A stretch of 64,000 bases of DNA from an uncultured Pelagibacteraceae bacterium (GTDB lineage Bacteria; Pseudomonadota; Alphaproteobacteria; Pelagibacterales; Pelagibacteraceae). Positions within the stretch are counted from its first letter, which is position 1; each line of letters opens with the position of its first letter. Positions 28,840-38,196 of this stretch are shown here, piece by piece. Both the position numbers and the translations under genes were made by a program. Under the pieces are notes generated by a model. That model saw only the letters and a program-made list of their open reading frames with translations. It did no database searches and was not told the origin of the DNA. The DNA lies in assembly GCA_902626645.1 (NCBI GenBank), contig CACOGC010000002.1, positions 62,001-126,000 of the forward strand, read 5' to 3'.

Positions 28840-30373
28840 AAATTATTATATTACAACACCAATTTATTATCCCTCAGCCAAACCACATATGGGACATGCT
28901 TATTCGAGTATTATTGCTGATTTTTTTGCCAGGTTTAAAAGAATAGATGGATATAAAGTTTATTTTCTGACTGGAACTGATGAGCACGGTTTAAAAATTC
29001 AAAGAGCTGCTGAAAAAAAAGGAGTTGAACCTCTAGCGTTCTGCGACGAAATTAGCAAAACATTCAAGAATTTATCAAAAACTCTTAATTTAACAAACAA
29101 TGATTTTATAAGAACTACTGAGTCTCGACACAAAAAATCTGTTCAATATTTGTGGGAAGAATTAAAAAAAAATGATGACATTTATTTATCAAAATATTCT
29201 GGTTGGTATTCAGTATCGGATGAAGCGTTTTATAATGAAGATGAAATTGAAGATCTTGATAATAAAAAAGTGGCCATATCATCTAAATCTCCTGTTGAAT
29301 GGGTTGATGAGGAATCTTATTTTTTTAGATTATCTAAGTGGGAAAAGCCGTTATTAGAATTTTATGAAAAAAATCCTGATTTTATTTCTCCAGCGTCTAG
29401 AAAAAATGAAGTTATAAGCTTTGTTAAAAGTGGATTAAAAGATTTATCAGTGAGTAGAAAAAGTTTTTCTTGGGGTATTAAAGTTCCGAATGATAATGAG
29501 CACGTAATATATGTGTGGTTAGATGCTCTCACTAATTATATTAGTGCTTTAAATTATCCCAATAAAGATGATGAATTATATAAAAAATTTTGGCCAGCAT
29601 CTGTTCACTTGATTGGAAAAGATATATTAAGATTTCATGCAATATATTGGCCTGCGTTCTTATTGGCCGCCAAAATTGCTCCTCCAAAAAAAGTTTACGG
29701 ACATGGATGGATATTATCTAATGAGGAAAAAATGTCTAAATCAAAAGGAAATATATTAGATCCATTAGAAATTATAAAACAATATGGATTGGATCCTTTA
29801 AGATATTATTTAATAAAAGAAGTTTCATTTGGAAATGATGGTAATATTTCTCAAGAAAGATTAGAGGATTGTATTAACAGCGATCTAGCTAATAATTTTG
29901 GTAATTTGTGTCAACGTGTATCTGCATTTGCTATAAAAAATTGTGATAGTAAAGTGCCAGAAAAAATTAAATTTGAAAATGATGATATAAAAATTTTAGA
30001 TGAATATAGTAAAAAATTAAACAATTTAAGATCAGAAATAGATAATCAAAATATTAATTATTATATTGATTATATTGTTAATCGATTATTTGAAGCCAAT
30101 AAATATTTTAATGATCAGGAGCCTTGGAAAAAAAAGGATGATAAAACTAGGTTAAATACAATAGTTTATACAACTCTTGAAATTGTAAGAAAAGTAACTT
30201 TTTTATTATATCCTATAATTCCGCAATCATCTCTTAAGGCACTTAAAATTTTCAATCTTGAAGAAAAAGATGTAATTTTTGAGACAATTGGAAATAATGA
30301 ATTTTTAAAAAAAGGAAGTCCTATTAATAAAATTGATATATTATTTAACAAAATAGAAAAAGAAAATGATTGA
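28832..30373 (+). CDS. metG: Methionine--tRNA ligase
   Basis: A class I synthetase that charges initiator and elongator tRNA-Met. The protein has 513 residues. The HIGH motif reads PHMGHAYSSI near residue 18 and the KMSKS loop EEKMSKSKGN near residue 300. It is the zinc-cysteine-poor, C-terminally short form without the dimerisation domain found in longer MetG proteins. Overlaps holB and tatD by eight bases each. Confidence 0.97.
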   Translation: MDKNYYITTPIYYPSAKPHMGHAYSSIIADFFARFKRIDGYKVYFLTGTDEHGLKIQRAAEKKGVEPLAFCDEISKTFKNLSKTLNLTNNDFIRTTESRHKKSVQYLWEELKKNDDIYLSKYSGWYSVSDEAFYNEDEIEDLDNKKVAISSKSPVEWVDEESYFFRLSKWEKPLLEFYEKNPDFISPASRKNEVISFVKSGLKDLSVSRKSFSWGIKVPNDNEHVIYVWLDALTNYISALNYPNKDDELYKKFWPASVHLIGKDILRFHAIYWPAFLLAAKIAPPKKVYGHGWILSNEEKMSKSKGNILDPLEIIKQYGLDPLRYYLIKEVSFGNDGNISQERLEDCINSDLANNFGNLCQRVSAFAIKNCDSKVPEKIKFENDDIKILDEYSKKLNNLRSEIDNQNINYYIDYIVNRLFEANKYFNDQEPWKKKDDKTRLNTIVYTTLEIVRKVTFLLYPIIPQSSLKALKIFNLEEKDVIFETIGNNEFLKKGSPINKIDILFNKIEKEND

Positions 30374-31127
30374 TTCACATTGTCATCTAGATCATGAGCC
30401 ATTATTTAGTGATCTAAAAAATGTTATACAACGATCAAAAGAAATTGGTGTTAAAAAATTATTAACAATCTCAACATCTATTGAAAGCTTTTCCAGAGTT
30501 AAAGAAATTGTAAATAAGGATGAAATTATATTTGGTACAATTGGAATACACCCACATGAAGCAGATAAAAATAATGTCAACTCAGAATTTTTTACAAAAA
30601 ATTTAGATGAAAATAAAAAAATTATTGGGGTAGGGGAAACTGGTCTTGATTTTTATTATGATAATTCAGATAGAGATAAACAAATAGAAAGTTTTAAAAT
30701 ACATATTAAAGCTGCATTGAAAGCAAACATACCATTAATTATTCATTCAAGAAATGCTGAAGAAAAAACTTATGAAGTATTAAATGAATATAAAGATGAA
30801 AAGTTAAAAATATTGATGCATTGTTTCACAGGTTCCCAAAAATTTGCAGAAAAGCTTTTAAAATTTAATCCTTATTTTTCTGCAAGTGGTATTATCACTT
30901 TTAAAAATTCTGGTGATCTTCAGAATACATTTAAGTCTCTTCCATTAGATAAAATTCTTATTGAAACAGATAGCCCCTTTTTAGCTCCAGTGCCGAATCG
31001 AGGAAAAAAAAATGAACCATCATTTATAGATTTTACTGCAGCCAAACTTGCAGAAATAAAAGGCATTGCAAAATCTGAACTTATCAAAATTACTACTAAT
31101 AATTTTAATAATCTTTTTTTTAATTAA
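30366..31127 (+). CDS. tatD: TatD family metal-dependent hydrolase
   Basis: A 253-residue TIM-barrel metallohydrolase of the TatD family; E. coli TatD is a DNA exonuclease. Metal-site motifs are complete: DSHCHLDH at residues 3-10, GVGETGLDFYY near residue 93, PLIIHSRNA, LMHCFTGS and LIETDSPFLAPVPNRGK. Despite its name it is not part of Tat export. It follows metG and precedes an MBL-fold gene, as in most alphaproteobacteria. Confidence 0.95.
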   Translation: MIDSHCHLDHEPLFSDLKNVIQRSKEIGVKKLLTISTSIESFSRVKEIVNKDEIIFGTIGIHPHEADKNNVNSEFFTKNLDENKKIIGVGETGLDFYYDNSDRDKQIESFKIHIKAALKANIPLIIHSRNAEEKTYEVLNEYKDEKLKILMHCFTGSQKFAEKLLKFNPYFSASGIITFKNSGDLQNTFKSLPLDKILIETDSPFLAPVPNRGKKNEPSFIDFTAAKLAEIKGIAKSELIKITTNNFNNLFFN

Positions 31128-31133
31128 AATCGA

Positions 31134-31904
31134 ATGAAGTTTATAATACTTGGTTGTGGTAGTTCAATGGGTGTACCAAGGCCAGATGGTTTTTTTGGTA
31201 ATTGTGATCCTAAAATCAAAAAGAATTATAGAACACGATGTTCTGCACTATTAAAAACGTCTAACCAAAATATTTTGATTGATACTTCTCCTGATTTACG
31301 TCAACAATTATTAAGACATAAGATTAAAAAGATAAATAAAGTACTTTTTTCACATATGCATGGTGATCAAACACATGGAATAAATGATCTAAGATCATTT
31401 TATATAAATAGCAAAAATCAAATCGATGTATATGCTGATTCATTTACTTCTAAATATTTAAAAAATAGTTTTTCATATATATTCAAAAGTTACTCTAGAG
31501 AGTATCCTGCTACTTTAAAATTGCATAAATTACCAAAAACTTTTTTTACATCTAATTATAAAAAAAAAATTTCTGTTAGATCAATTAAAGTTGAACACGG
31601 AAAAGTTAAATCTAATTGCTTTATAATTGATAAGAAATTGGCTTATATAAGTGATGTAAGTAAAATTTATACTAAAGATTTTAGATATTTCAAAAATTTG
31701 AAGTTTTTAGTCATAGATTGCCTTTGGTATAATTACCATCCATCACATTTTAATTTAGAGACCTCTCTTTCTATGATAAGAAAGTTCAAACCTAAAAAAG
31801 CTATTTTAACCAATTTATCTCCAGTATTAGATTACAAAGTTCTCATGAAAATTTTACCAAAAAACACAATACCTGCTTTCGATGGGCTTACTCTAAATTT
31901 ATAA
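31134..31904 (+). CDS. Metallo-beta-lactamase-fold protein with altered metal site
   Basis: A 256-residue protein of the PhnP/RNase Z-like branch of the MBL superfamily that regularly follows tatD. The fold markers ILGCGSSMGVPRPDG and LIDTSPDLRQQLL are intact. The metal motif HxHxDH reads HMHGDQTHG, with glutamine for the last histidine. The C-terminal motif usually read LTNxHxDLDY is LTNLSPVLDY, also without its histidine. Metal binding may therefore be altered or lost. Converges on gpx with a six-base overlap. Confidence 0.82.
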   Translation: MKFIILGCGSSMGVPRPDGFFGNCDPKIKKNYRTRCSALLKTSNQNILIDTSPDLRQQLLRHKIKKINKVLFSHMHGDQTHGINDLRSFYINSKNQIDVYADSFTSKYLKNSFSYIFKSYSREYPATLKLHKLPKTFFTSNYKKKISVRSIKVEHGKVKSNCFIIDKKLAYISDVSKIYTKDFRYFKNLKFLVIDCLWYNYHPSHFNLETSLSMIRKFKPKKAILTNLSPVLDYKVLMKILPKNTIPAFDGLTLNL

Positions 31905-32444
31905 AATACTCTCTATTTTATTAATTATCTTATTTGATAACGGCTTAGTGAAAGAGGAAAATGTATCCTCAATTTTTCCTTCTTTGTTTATTAAAATCTT
32001 ATGAAAATTCCACTTTGGTACTGCTGAGCTACCATGATTAGTTTTAGCCCATTTAAATAACTCATGTGCATTATTTCCTTTTACCTCAGTAATAGCTGAA
32101 AGTGGAAAGGTGATATTAAAATTTACTTCACAAAATTCTTTAACTTCTGAGTTTTTATTTTTCTCTTGATTAAATGAATTTGATGGTACAGCAAGAACAA
32201 CTAAACCCTTACTTTTATATTTATCCCAAAGAATTTGAAGTTCTTCATATTGATTTGTAAATCCACAATAGCTTGCCGTATTCACAACTAATACTGTATT
32301 ATTTTTAAAATCACCAAAATTTATTATATCGCCCGATATGCTCTCAATATTAAGATCAAAAAAAGTTTTTTCATAATTTGCGATAGCTGAACTTTTAAAA
32401 AAAAACATAATTATTGTAAAACCTAATATAAATTTTTTTGTCAT
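31899..32444 (-). CDS. Glutathione peroxidase family protein, exported
   Basis: Reduces hydroperoxides using thiol donors. The protein has 181 residues with an N-terminal signal-like segment (FILGFTIIMFFFKSSAIA), so it is probably periplasmic. The catalytic site uses cysteine, not selenocysteine: NTASYCGFTNQYEEL near residue 57. The partner glutamine (FNQEK) and tryptophan (KWNFHKIL) of the active-site tetrad are present. It follows nhaA with a four-base overlap. Confidence 0.92.
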   Translation of the reverse strand: MTKKFILGFTIIMFFFKSSAIANYEKTFFDLNIESISGDIINFGDFKNNTVLVVNTASYCGFTNQYEELQILWDKYKSKGLVVLAVPSNSFNQEKNKNSEVKEFCEVNFNITFPLSAITEVKGNNAHELFKWAKTNHGSSAVPKWNFHKILINKEGKIEDTFSSFTKPLSNKIINKIESIL

Positions 32445-33613
32445 TTATTAGGTGTAAGTAGTATTAAGAAGTAACCAAATAAAGTGGATAAAAGTGACCC
32501 AGTTAGTACTCCTATTTTTACACCATCCATATACTGCATATTTTCAACAAAAGCTAAATTTCCAACAAAAAGACTCATTGTGAAACCAATACCAGTTAGA
32601 ACACCCACACCATAAAAGTTATACCAATTTGAATTGTTAGGCATTTGTGCAATTTTTGTTTTAATTGCAACATATGAAAATACAAAGACTCCTAATTGTT
32701 TACCCACAAATAATCCTAATAAAATTCCGAGTGGCACTTTGTCTAATAAAGAACTAAAAGATAAGCCCTCTAGAGATACTCCTGCATTGGCAAAAGCAAA
32801 TAAAGGCATAATACCAAAAGCTACGTAGGGACTTATTGCATGTTCAACTTTGATTAACAAAGAAAAATCTTTTTCTTTCTTTCGGTGAGGTATGGTCATG
32901 GCTAATAAAACTCCAGCAATAGTAGCGTGAATACCTGAATTATGTGTAAAGTCCCACAGCAATATACCTACAACCATGTAAGGTAAAAATTTTTTTATAT
33001 TAAATTTATTTATTACTAACAGGACAATAAAAGCTAACAGCATAAGTGTTAAGTATTTAATATTTAAATCACCTGAATAAAATAAAGCAATGATAACAAT
33101 CGCTCCTAAGTCATCAATAATTGCTAAAGCGGTTAAAAAAACTTTTAGAGATAACGGCACTCTCTTTCCTAATAGAGATAATACACCAAGTGAGAAAGCA
33201 ATGTCGGTAGCAGATGGAATGGCCCATCCATTCATAGTTTCGCTGTCACCAAAGTTTATAAATACATAAAATAATGCAGGAACCAACATGCCGCCTACAG
33301 CAGCAATTATTGGTAGTAAAGCTTGTTTTATATTTGAAAGCTCTCCTTGTAAAAATTCTCTTTTTATTTCTAAAGTGACAAAGAAAAAAAATATTGCCAT
33401 TAAAGCGTCATTAATCCAATGCAAAACAGATAATTTTAACCCAAAGTTGTTAATACCTATAAATAAGTATTTATTTAAAGTTGAAAAATATAAATCAGAT
33501 AAATTAGAGTTGCTGATTATTAATGCAATTATAGCTGCAAATAGCAAAACTAAACCGCTAGCTGCTTCAAGTTTAAAAAACCATTTAAAAGGTTTAGATA
33601 AGTAATTTATCAT
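32441..33613 (-). CDS. nhaA: Na+/H+ antiporter NhaA
   Basis: Exports sodium in exchange for protons across the inner membrane, important in seawater. The protein has 390 residues with about twelve helices. The ion-binding aspartate pair lies in LAIIDDLGAIVIIALFY, and SATDIAFSLGVL carries the unwound-helix TDIAF motif. The end overlaps the peroxidase gene by four bases. Confidence 0.96.
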   Translation of the reverse strand: MINYLSKPFKWFFKLEAASGLVLLFAAIIALIISNSNLSDLYFSTLNKYLFIGINNFGLKLSVLHWINDALMAIFFFFVTLEIKREFLQGELSNIKQALLPIIAAVGGMLVPALFYVFINFGDSETMNGWAIPSATDIAFSLGVLSLLGKRVPLSLKVFLTALAIIDDLGAIVIIALFYSGDLNIKYLTLMLLAFIVLLVINKFNIKKFLPYMVVGILLWDFTHNSGIHATIAGVLLAMTIPHRKKEKDFSLLIKVEHAISPYVAFGIMPLFAFANAGVSLEGLSFSSLLDKVPLGILLGLFVGKQLGVFVFSYVAIKTKIAQMPNNSNWYNFYGVGVLTGIGFTMSLFVGNLAFVENMQYMDGVKIGVLTGSLLSTLFGYFLILLTPNK

Positions 33614-33615
33614 GA

Positions 33616-34089
33616 TTAAACTAAGTCTTTAATAAATAATTTAATATCTTTCAATATCTCAAAAAGACTAAATATAACTAGCTCAAGAGAAGGGAATAAT
33701 TGATATAAATACGTACTAAAAGTATCTATGACAACTAATAAAGCAACAAAAGTTATCAAAAGTACAATTAAATACGAAAGTAATTTAATAAATGATAAAC
33801 TTTTTCTTGGATTATATTTTGTTATCTCATAATTTTTTTTATCTTTTAATTTAGAATAACTTTCTTCCTTAAACCTTTTTGTTTCATTTTTTTTTGTTTG
33901 ACTTATAATTGGTTTTTCTTTGACATCAATTTCTACATCCTGTTTTATTTCTTTTTTAATATCTTCAATTTTTGGATTATAAAACCAAACATGATTACAC
34001 GAGCCACACTGAATAGTTCTTCCATTTTCAGGAATAAGTTCTGAATTTACCTCAAATACTTTATTACAACTAATACATTCAATAATCAT
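33616..34089 (-). CDS. MJ0042-type zinc-ribbon membrane protein
   Basis: A 157-residue protein. An N-terminal zinc ribbon has two CxxC knuckles (ECISCNKVF at about residues 4-12 and CGSCNHVWF near 28-36). A charged linker follows, then a hydrophobic segment near residues 105-130 and an amphipathic end. Such proteins are common in alphaproteobacteria and of unsettled function. It lies two bases upstream of nhaA on the same strand, so the two may be co-transcribed. Confidence 0.8.
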   Translation of the reverse strand: MIIECISCNKVFEVNSELIPENGRTIQCGSCNHVWFYNPKIEDIKKEIKQDVEIDVKEKPIISQTKKNETKRFKEESYSKLKDKKNYEITKYNPRKSLSFIKLLSYLIVLLITFVALLVVIDTFSTYLYQLFPSLELVIFSLFEILKDIKLFIKDLV

Positions 34090-34241
34090 TATTTTATAAA
34101 ATAAATGTTATGCTTATCTTATATATATTTATAAGCAAAAGTTAATTATAGTTTTTAGAGAGACAGTAGTTGGTCTTTTTAATTTACATTTTAATTGTGA
34201 TGTATAAGGTAAAAATATTGAAAATTCTTAATATTTGGTAG

Positions 34242-34988
34242 ATGTTTTTTTTTAAAAGTAGAAGCAAAAATTTCAAAAATAGTAAACTTAAAATTTTATC
34301 AGGCTATAACTTTAGATATAGAAGTGTTGGAAAAGAATCAGAAAAAAATATCATAAAATATGCCAATCATTTTAAATTTGATTATGAATTTGAAAAATCG
34401 AATAAATTTGAGAGACATTTTTATTGGTTAAAGATTAAAATGCTTATCGATAATCTCGAAAAAGGAAAACATGAGTTTTATCTTTGGTTAGATGCTGACA
34501 CTTTTTTTTGCAGATATGAAAACATATTAAATCATATAGATAAATCAAAGCATATATTTGTTCATAACAATTTTTTTAAATCTGTTCATAAAACAAAATA
34601 CAAATTTGTGAATTATCTAACTTGGGGTCCAAATGTTGGTGTCTTGCTTGTTAGGAATACAAAATGGTCGTTAAATTTCTTTAAAAATGTTTGGAACAAA
34701 AAAAAATACCTTAAACATTTTTGGCCTGATAATGCTGCTTTTATGGATGAGGTTGGTTTAAAGGCAGAGATTGCTAAAATATCAGATAATAATTTATCTA
34801 AAGATGTAAGAAAAAATATTTCATTCTTATCGGGTATTTGGAATAGTATGCCAAAAAGAAATTTTAATAACCCTGAAAATGACGAAATTTCAAATTTTTA
34901 TTTTGATCCTGTGATCATTCATTTGGCTGGAATAAGAAGGAGAGATAGAATTAATTTCATTAAAAAATATAAAAAAATATTTATTTAA
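34242..34988 (+). CDS. GT34-like glycosyltransferase
   Basis: A 248-residue GT-A-fold enzyme. The DxD motif lies in FYLWLDADTFF near residues 82-92; GPNVGVLLVRNTKWSL and HFWPDNAAFMDE match the galactosyl/mannosyltransferase pattern of the Gma12/Mnn10 family. Substrate and acceptor are unknown; a surface glycan is likely. No obvious ribosome-binding site is present. It converges on a methyltransferase gene with an eight-base overlap, next to tRNA-Pro, which looks like a small exchangeable cassette. Confidence 0.75.
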   Translation: MFFFKSRSKNFKNSKLKILSGYNFRYRSVGKESEKNIIKYANHFKFDYEFEKSNKFERHFYWLKIKMLIDNLEKGKHEFYLWLDADTFFCRYENILNHIDKSKHIFVHNNFFKSVHKTKYKFVNYLTWGPNVGVLLVRNTKWSLNFFKNVWNKKKYLKHFWPDNAAFMDEVGLKAEIAKISDNNLSKDVRKNISFLSGIWNSMPKRNFNNPENDEISNFYFDPVIIHLAGIRRRDRINFIKKYKKIFI

Positions 34989-35763
34989 ATTTTAGATTAT
35001 TGATTTGACTTTTAGAGTACAGGTTTAAGTAACAATTAAAACCACTATTTTTATTTAGTTCATCTTTATCTAGTATTTCATGTAATGGTTTAGGCAGTAA
35101 AAAGGGAGGTCTAGTTAAGTCTATTTCTCTATATTCTCCATCAGGAATATCTAAATTATCTATTTCTTTATTTTTATTTTTTAATTTATATGTTGTGAGT
35201 AATAAGTAATTAATTTTACTTTTTTTAAAGTTTTCAAAAAATAATCTAATACTTTTAAATGACAAGTGAATTAAACAATCTCTACAAATCATTAAATCTG
35301 AGTCTGGCAAATTTTCTTGAGTAATATCTAGCTTAATGAAATCTAATTTATTATTCTTAAATTTTCTAATATTATTATCAATTATTTCTTGCACAATATC
35401 TCCACCAATATAAGTCAAATCCTTATCTAAAACATTTTTAACCCAATTGAAATCTCCACATGGTGCATCTAAAACACTTTTAATTTGATATTTTTTAATA
35501 ATACTAATTATTTCTTTCTCAATATTGATGGTATTTTTTAACTCAGATCCATAACCTGAAACACTTTCATTTGAGGACCAGAAATTAGTTTTATAAATAA
35601 GATTAAATCTTTTTTCTGAAGTGTTTTGACTAAAGATATTTTTTTTATTTTTTTGATAAATATGCTTTTTAATAATTCGATAGGGTGTTGTTAAAATTTT
35701 TGTAATAGTTTTTATTAATCCATTGTATTTATAAAATTTATAATATCTATTTAATATAAACAT
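34981..35763 (-). CDS. Class I SAM-dependent methyltransferase
   Basis: A 260-residue Rossmann-fold methyltransferase. Motif I is SVLDAPCGDFNWVK near residue 97, motif II follows with TYIGGDIV, and LMICRDCLIHLSF is motif IV. The target is unknown; the pairing with a glycosyltransferase suggests a sugar or surface component, but this is inference. The leader contains a long inverted repeat (35769-35797) just before the ATG. Confidence 0.78.
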   Translation of the reverse strand: MFILNRYYKFYKYNGLIKTITKILTTPYRIIKKHIYQKNKKNIFSQNTSEKRFNLIYKTNFWSSNESVSGYGSELKNTINIEKEIISIIKKYQIKSVLDAPCGDFNWVKNVLDKDLTYIGGDIVQEIIDNNIRKFKNNKLDFIKLDITQENLPDSDLMICRDCLIHLSFKSIRLFFENFKKSKINYLLLTTYKLKNKNKEIDNLDIPDGEYREIDLTRPPFLLPKPLHEILDKDELNKNSGFNCYLNLYSKSQINNLKFK

Positions 35764-35768
35764 TGTCG

Positions 35769-35797
35769 CTTCTATAAATTATATTAAAATATAGAAG
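35769..35797. repeat. Inverted repeat upstream of the methyltransferase gene
   Basis: CTTCTATA (35769-35776) and TATAGAAG (35790-35797) form eight-base perfect arms around a 13-base AT spacer. It begins five bases upstream of the methyltransferase ATG (minus strand), so it could be a 5'-leader hairpin or an operator. Confidence 0.5.
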
Positions 35798-35848
35798 GTA
35801 AAATCAATTATTTCTACTTTTCCTTATCATTTAACCTTTTTCTTTTTA

Positions 35849-35876
35849 TTGAAAACATAAGTAAAAACGCTATAAC
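35849..35876 (+). promoter_or_regulatory. Promoter of tRNA-Pro
   Basis: TTGAAA at 35849-35854 and TATAAC at 35871-35876, spaced 16 bases, end nine bases before the tRNA 5' end. Closely matches the layout of the tRNA-Lys promoter. Confidence 0.55.
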
Positions 35877-35885
35877 GAACATTCT

Positions 35886-35962
<77 letters not shown>

Positions 35963-35967
35963 TTGAT

Positions 35968-36249
35968 ATGAAAAAAGCAAAAATTTACATACCTAATAAA
36001 AGTGCAATGCAATCTGGTTTAGGAAAACTTGATAAATGGATACTTGAATTTGAAACTAATGATCCCACAAAAAATCCTTTAATGGGATGGGAAAGTTCTA
36101 ATGATACCTATACTGAGCTGAAATTAGAATTTTCAACAAAAGAATTAGCGATAAATTATGCAAAGAAGAAAAAAATTGATTATGAACTAATTGAGCCAAA
36201 AAAAAGAAAAATAGTAAAAAAATCCTACGCAGATAATTTTTTAAAATAG
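35968..36249 (+). CDS. Complex I accessory subunit (NDUFS4-like, ETC complex I family)
   Basis: A 93-residue protein matching the alphaproteobacterial homologue of mitochondrial NDUFS4. The start KAKIYIPNKSAMQSGLGK, then WILEFE and LMGWESSNDTYTELKLEFST, are typical of the family. It binds the peripheral arm of NADH dehydrogenase. The nuo operon is not in the window. It starts only five bases after tRNA-Pro, so it may be read through from the tRNA promoter. Confidence 0.85.
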   Translation: MKKAKIYIPNKSAMQSGLGKLDKWILEFETNDPTKNPLMGWESSNDTYTELKLEFSTKELAINYAKKKKIDYELIEPKKRKIVKKSYADNFLK

Positions 36250-36256
36250 ATAAATA

Positions 36257-37249
36257 ATGTTTAAATTTTTTACAGATAGAAGATGGTATTTATGGAGTAT
36301 AGGTGGAACGTTACTGATTTTAATGGCTACTTGGTATCAGGTTCAACTTGATGTGAGAATTAATGAATGGTTTGGTGAATTTTACGATACTTTACAAAAA
36401 GCTCTCACTAATCCTAATTCTGTATCTGAAAAAGAATTTATCGCGTATCTTTTTACATTTGCTAAAATTGCAGCTGTATACATTTTGGTAGTTATTTTAA
36501 GTGATTATTTTACCAGCCATTGGACATTTAGATGGAGAACTGCAATGGCAGATTTTTATCATGACAAATGGAATGATGCCTCTTCTATAGAAGGAGCATC
36601 TCAAAGAGTTCAAGAGGACACTCTCAAATTTGCTAGAATAATGGAAGGGCTCGGGGCCGAATTACTGAGAAGTGTAATGACGTTGATTGCTTTTACTCCA
36701 ATTTTATGGGGCTTATCTAAAAGTATTACTGTATTACCATGGATTGGCGAAGTTGAGCATGCTTTAGTCTGGGTAGCGATTGTATCAGCATTGGGTGGAA
36801 CAATATTATTGGCCAGTGTTGGGATTAAACTTCCTGGTATTGAATATGATATTCAAAAAGAAGAGGCTGCTTATAGGAAAGAATTAGTTTTAGGAGAGGA
36901 TTTTAAAGAAAGTGCACAACCTGCAAAAATTACAGATCTTTATGGTGGTGTTAGAAAAATTCATTATAAGATGTATTTTCACTACCTTTACTTTAACGCA
37001 GTAAAATGGAGTTACTTACAAGGTATGGTAATTGTTCCATATTTAGCATTAGCACCAACGATAGTAACTGGTGCAATAACACTTGGTTTTGTTCAACAAA
37101 TAATAAGAGCTTTTGGTCGAGTTGAAACATCACTGCAATATTTAGTTAGAAGCTGGCCAATTATTGTTGAGCTAATTTCAGTTTGGAAAAGATTGAGAGA
37201 ATTTGAATCTAAATTAGAGAAAAACATATCTATTGAAACTGCAAAATAA
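36257..37249 (+). CDS. SbmA/BacA-like inner-membrane transporter
   Basis: A 330-residue membrane protein. RRWYLWSIGGTLLILMATW at the start, HWTFRWRTAMADFYHDKW and GASQRVQEDTLKFA in the first third match the SbmA/BacA family. These are proton-driven peptide importers with an ABC-exporter-like membrane fold but no nucleotide-binding domain. It is shorter than E. coli SbmA (about 406 residues). Natural cargo unknown. The stop overlaps glpX by one base. Confidence 0.85.
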   Translation: MFKFFTDRRWYLWSIGGTLLILMATWYQVQLDVRINEWFGEFYDTLQKALTNPNSVSEKEFIAYLFTFAKIAAVYILVVILSDYFTSHWTFRWRTAMADFYHDKWNDASSIEGASQRVQEDTLKFARIMEGLGAELLRSVMTLIAFTPILWGLSKSITVLPWIGEVEHALVWVAIVSALGGTILLASVGIKLPGIEYDIQKEEAAYRKELVLGEDFKESAQPAKITDLYGGVRKIHYKMYFHYLYFNAVKWSYLQGMVIVPYLALAPTIVTGAITLGFVQQIIRAFGRVETSLQYLVRSWPIIVELISVWKRLREFESKLEKNISIETAK

Positions 37250-38196
37250 TGTCATTAGACAAAAAATTTGAAGACTTATTTTTAAATGTTTCAATCAAAG
37301 CAGCCTTATCATCTTATCAATTTGTTGGAAAAAAAGATAAAATAGCAGCAGATAAATCGGCTGTAGATGCAATGAGAAATAAACTTAATGAAATTGAAAT
37401 GAGAGGAAAGGTGGTTATAGGAGAAGGAGAATTAGATGAAGCTCCTATGCTTTATATTGGAGAAACTTTAGGTACCATGAATGGTCCCGAGTTAGATATT
37501 GCTGTGGATCCTTTAGAGGGAACTAATTTTGCAGCAAATAATCTGCCTGGCGCATTATCTGTCATTGCAGTTGCAGAAAAGTCAAATTTATTTAGTGCAC
37601 CAGAGACTTATATGAACAAAATTTCTGCAAATGTACCCTCTGAGGGTATTATTGATTTGGATTATTCAGTTAAAAAAAATATTTCTAATCTTGCAGATTA
37701 TAAAAATAAACAACCTAATGAACTTTCTGCATGTATTTTAGATCGACCAAGGCATAAAAAGATTATTGATGAACTAAGGAATTTGAATGTGAATTTAAAA
37801 CTTATCTCGGATGGAGATGTATCAGGAGCTTTATTAGTTTCTGATAAAAAATATGATATAGATATTTTTATGGGTATTGGTGGCGGACCCGAGGGTGTGC
37901 TTGCAGCTTCTGCTTTAGATGCTTTTGATTGCTTTTTTCAGGGTAGATTCATTTTTGATAACGAAAATAATGTAAATAGGGCAAAAAAAATGGGTATAGA
38001 TGATTTAGATAAAAAGTATTTGTTAAATGAAATAATTACAGGTGACTCAATTTTTTGTGCAACCGGCATTACAAACGGGGATATTGTTTCTGGGATTAAA
38101 ATAGAGGAAAATAATTATATATCAGAAACATTCATTACACATAAATCTACAAATTTGAGAAAAATAATAAAATCAAAAAATGAAATAGATGAATAA
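37249..38196 (+). CDS. glpX: Fructose-1,6-bisphosphatase class II
   Basis: A gluconeogenic enzyme that hydrolyses fructose-1,6-bisphosphate. The protein has 315 residues. Metal and substrate motifs are present: VVIGEGELDEAPML near residue 57, DIAVDPLEGTN near residue 82, and ISDGDVSGAL. The GIGGGPEGVLAASAL stretch is the other family hallmark. It overlaps the MerR-type gene by eight bases. Confidence 0.95.
   Translation: MSLDKKFEDLFLNVSIKAALSSYQFVGKKDKIAADKSAVDAMRNKLNEIEMRGKVVIGEGELDEAPMLYIGETLGTMNGPELDIAVDPLEGTNFAANNLPGALSVIAVAEKSNLFSAPETYMNKISANVPSEGIIDLDYSVKKNISNLADYKNKQPNELSACILDRPRHKKIIDELRNLNVNLKLISDGDVSGALLVSDKKYDIDIFMGIGGGPEGVLAASALDAFDCFFQGRFIFDNENNVNRAKKMGIDDLDKKYLLNEIITGDSIFCATGITNGDIVSGIKIEENNYISETFITHKSTNLRKIIKSKNEIDE

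Noticed and set aside
33288-33605. A 105-codon open frame opposite nhaA
   Set aside because: Shadow of the nhaA gene, rich in codons that result from antisense of hydrophobic residues.
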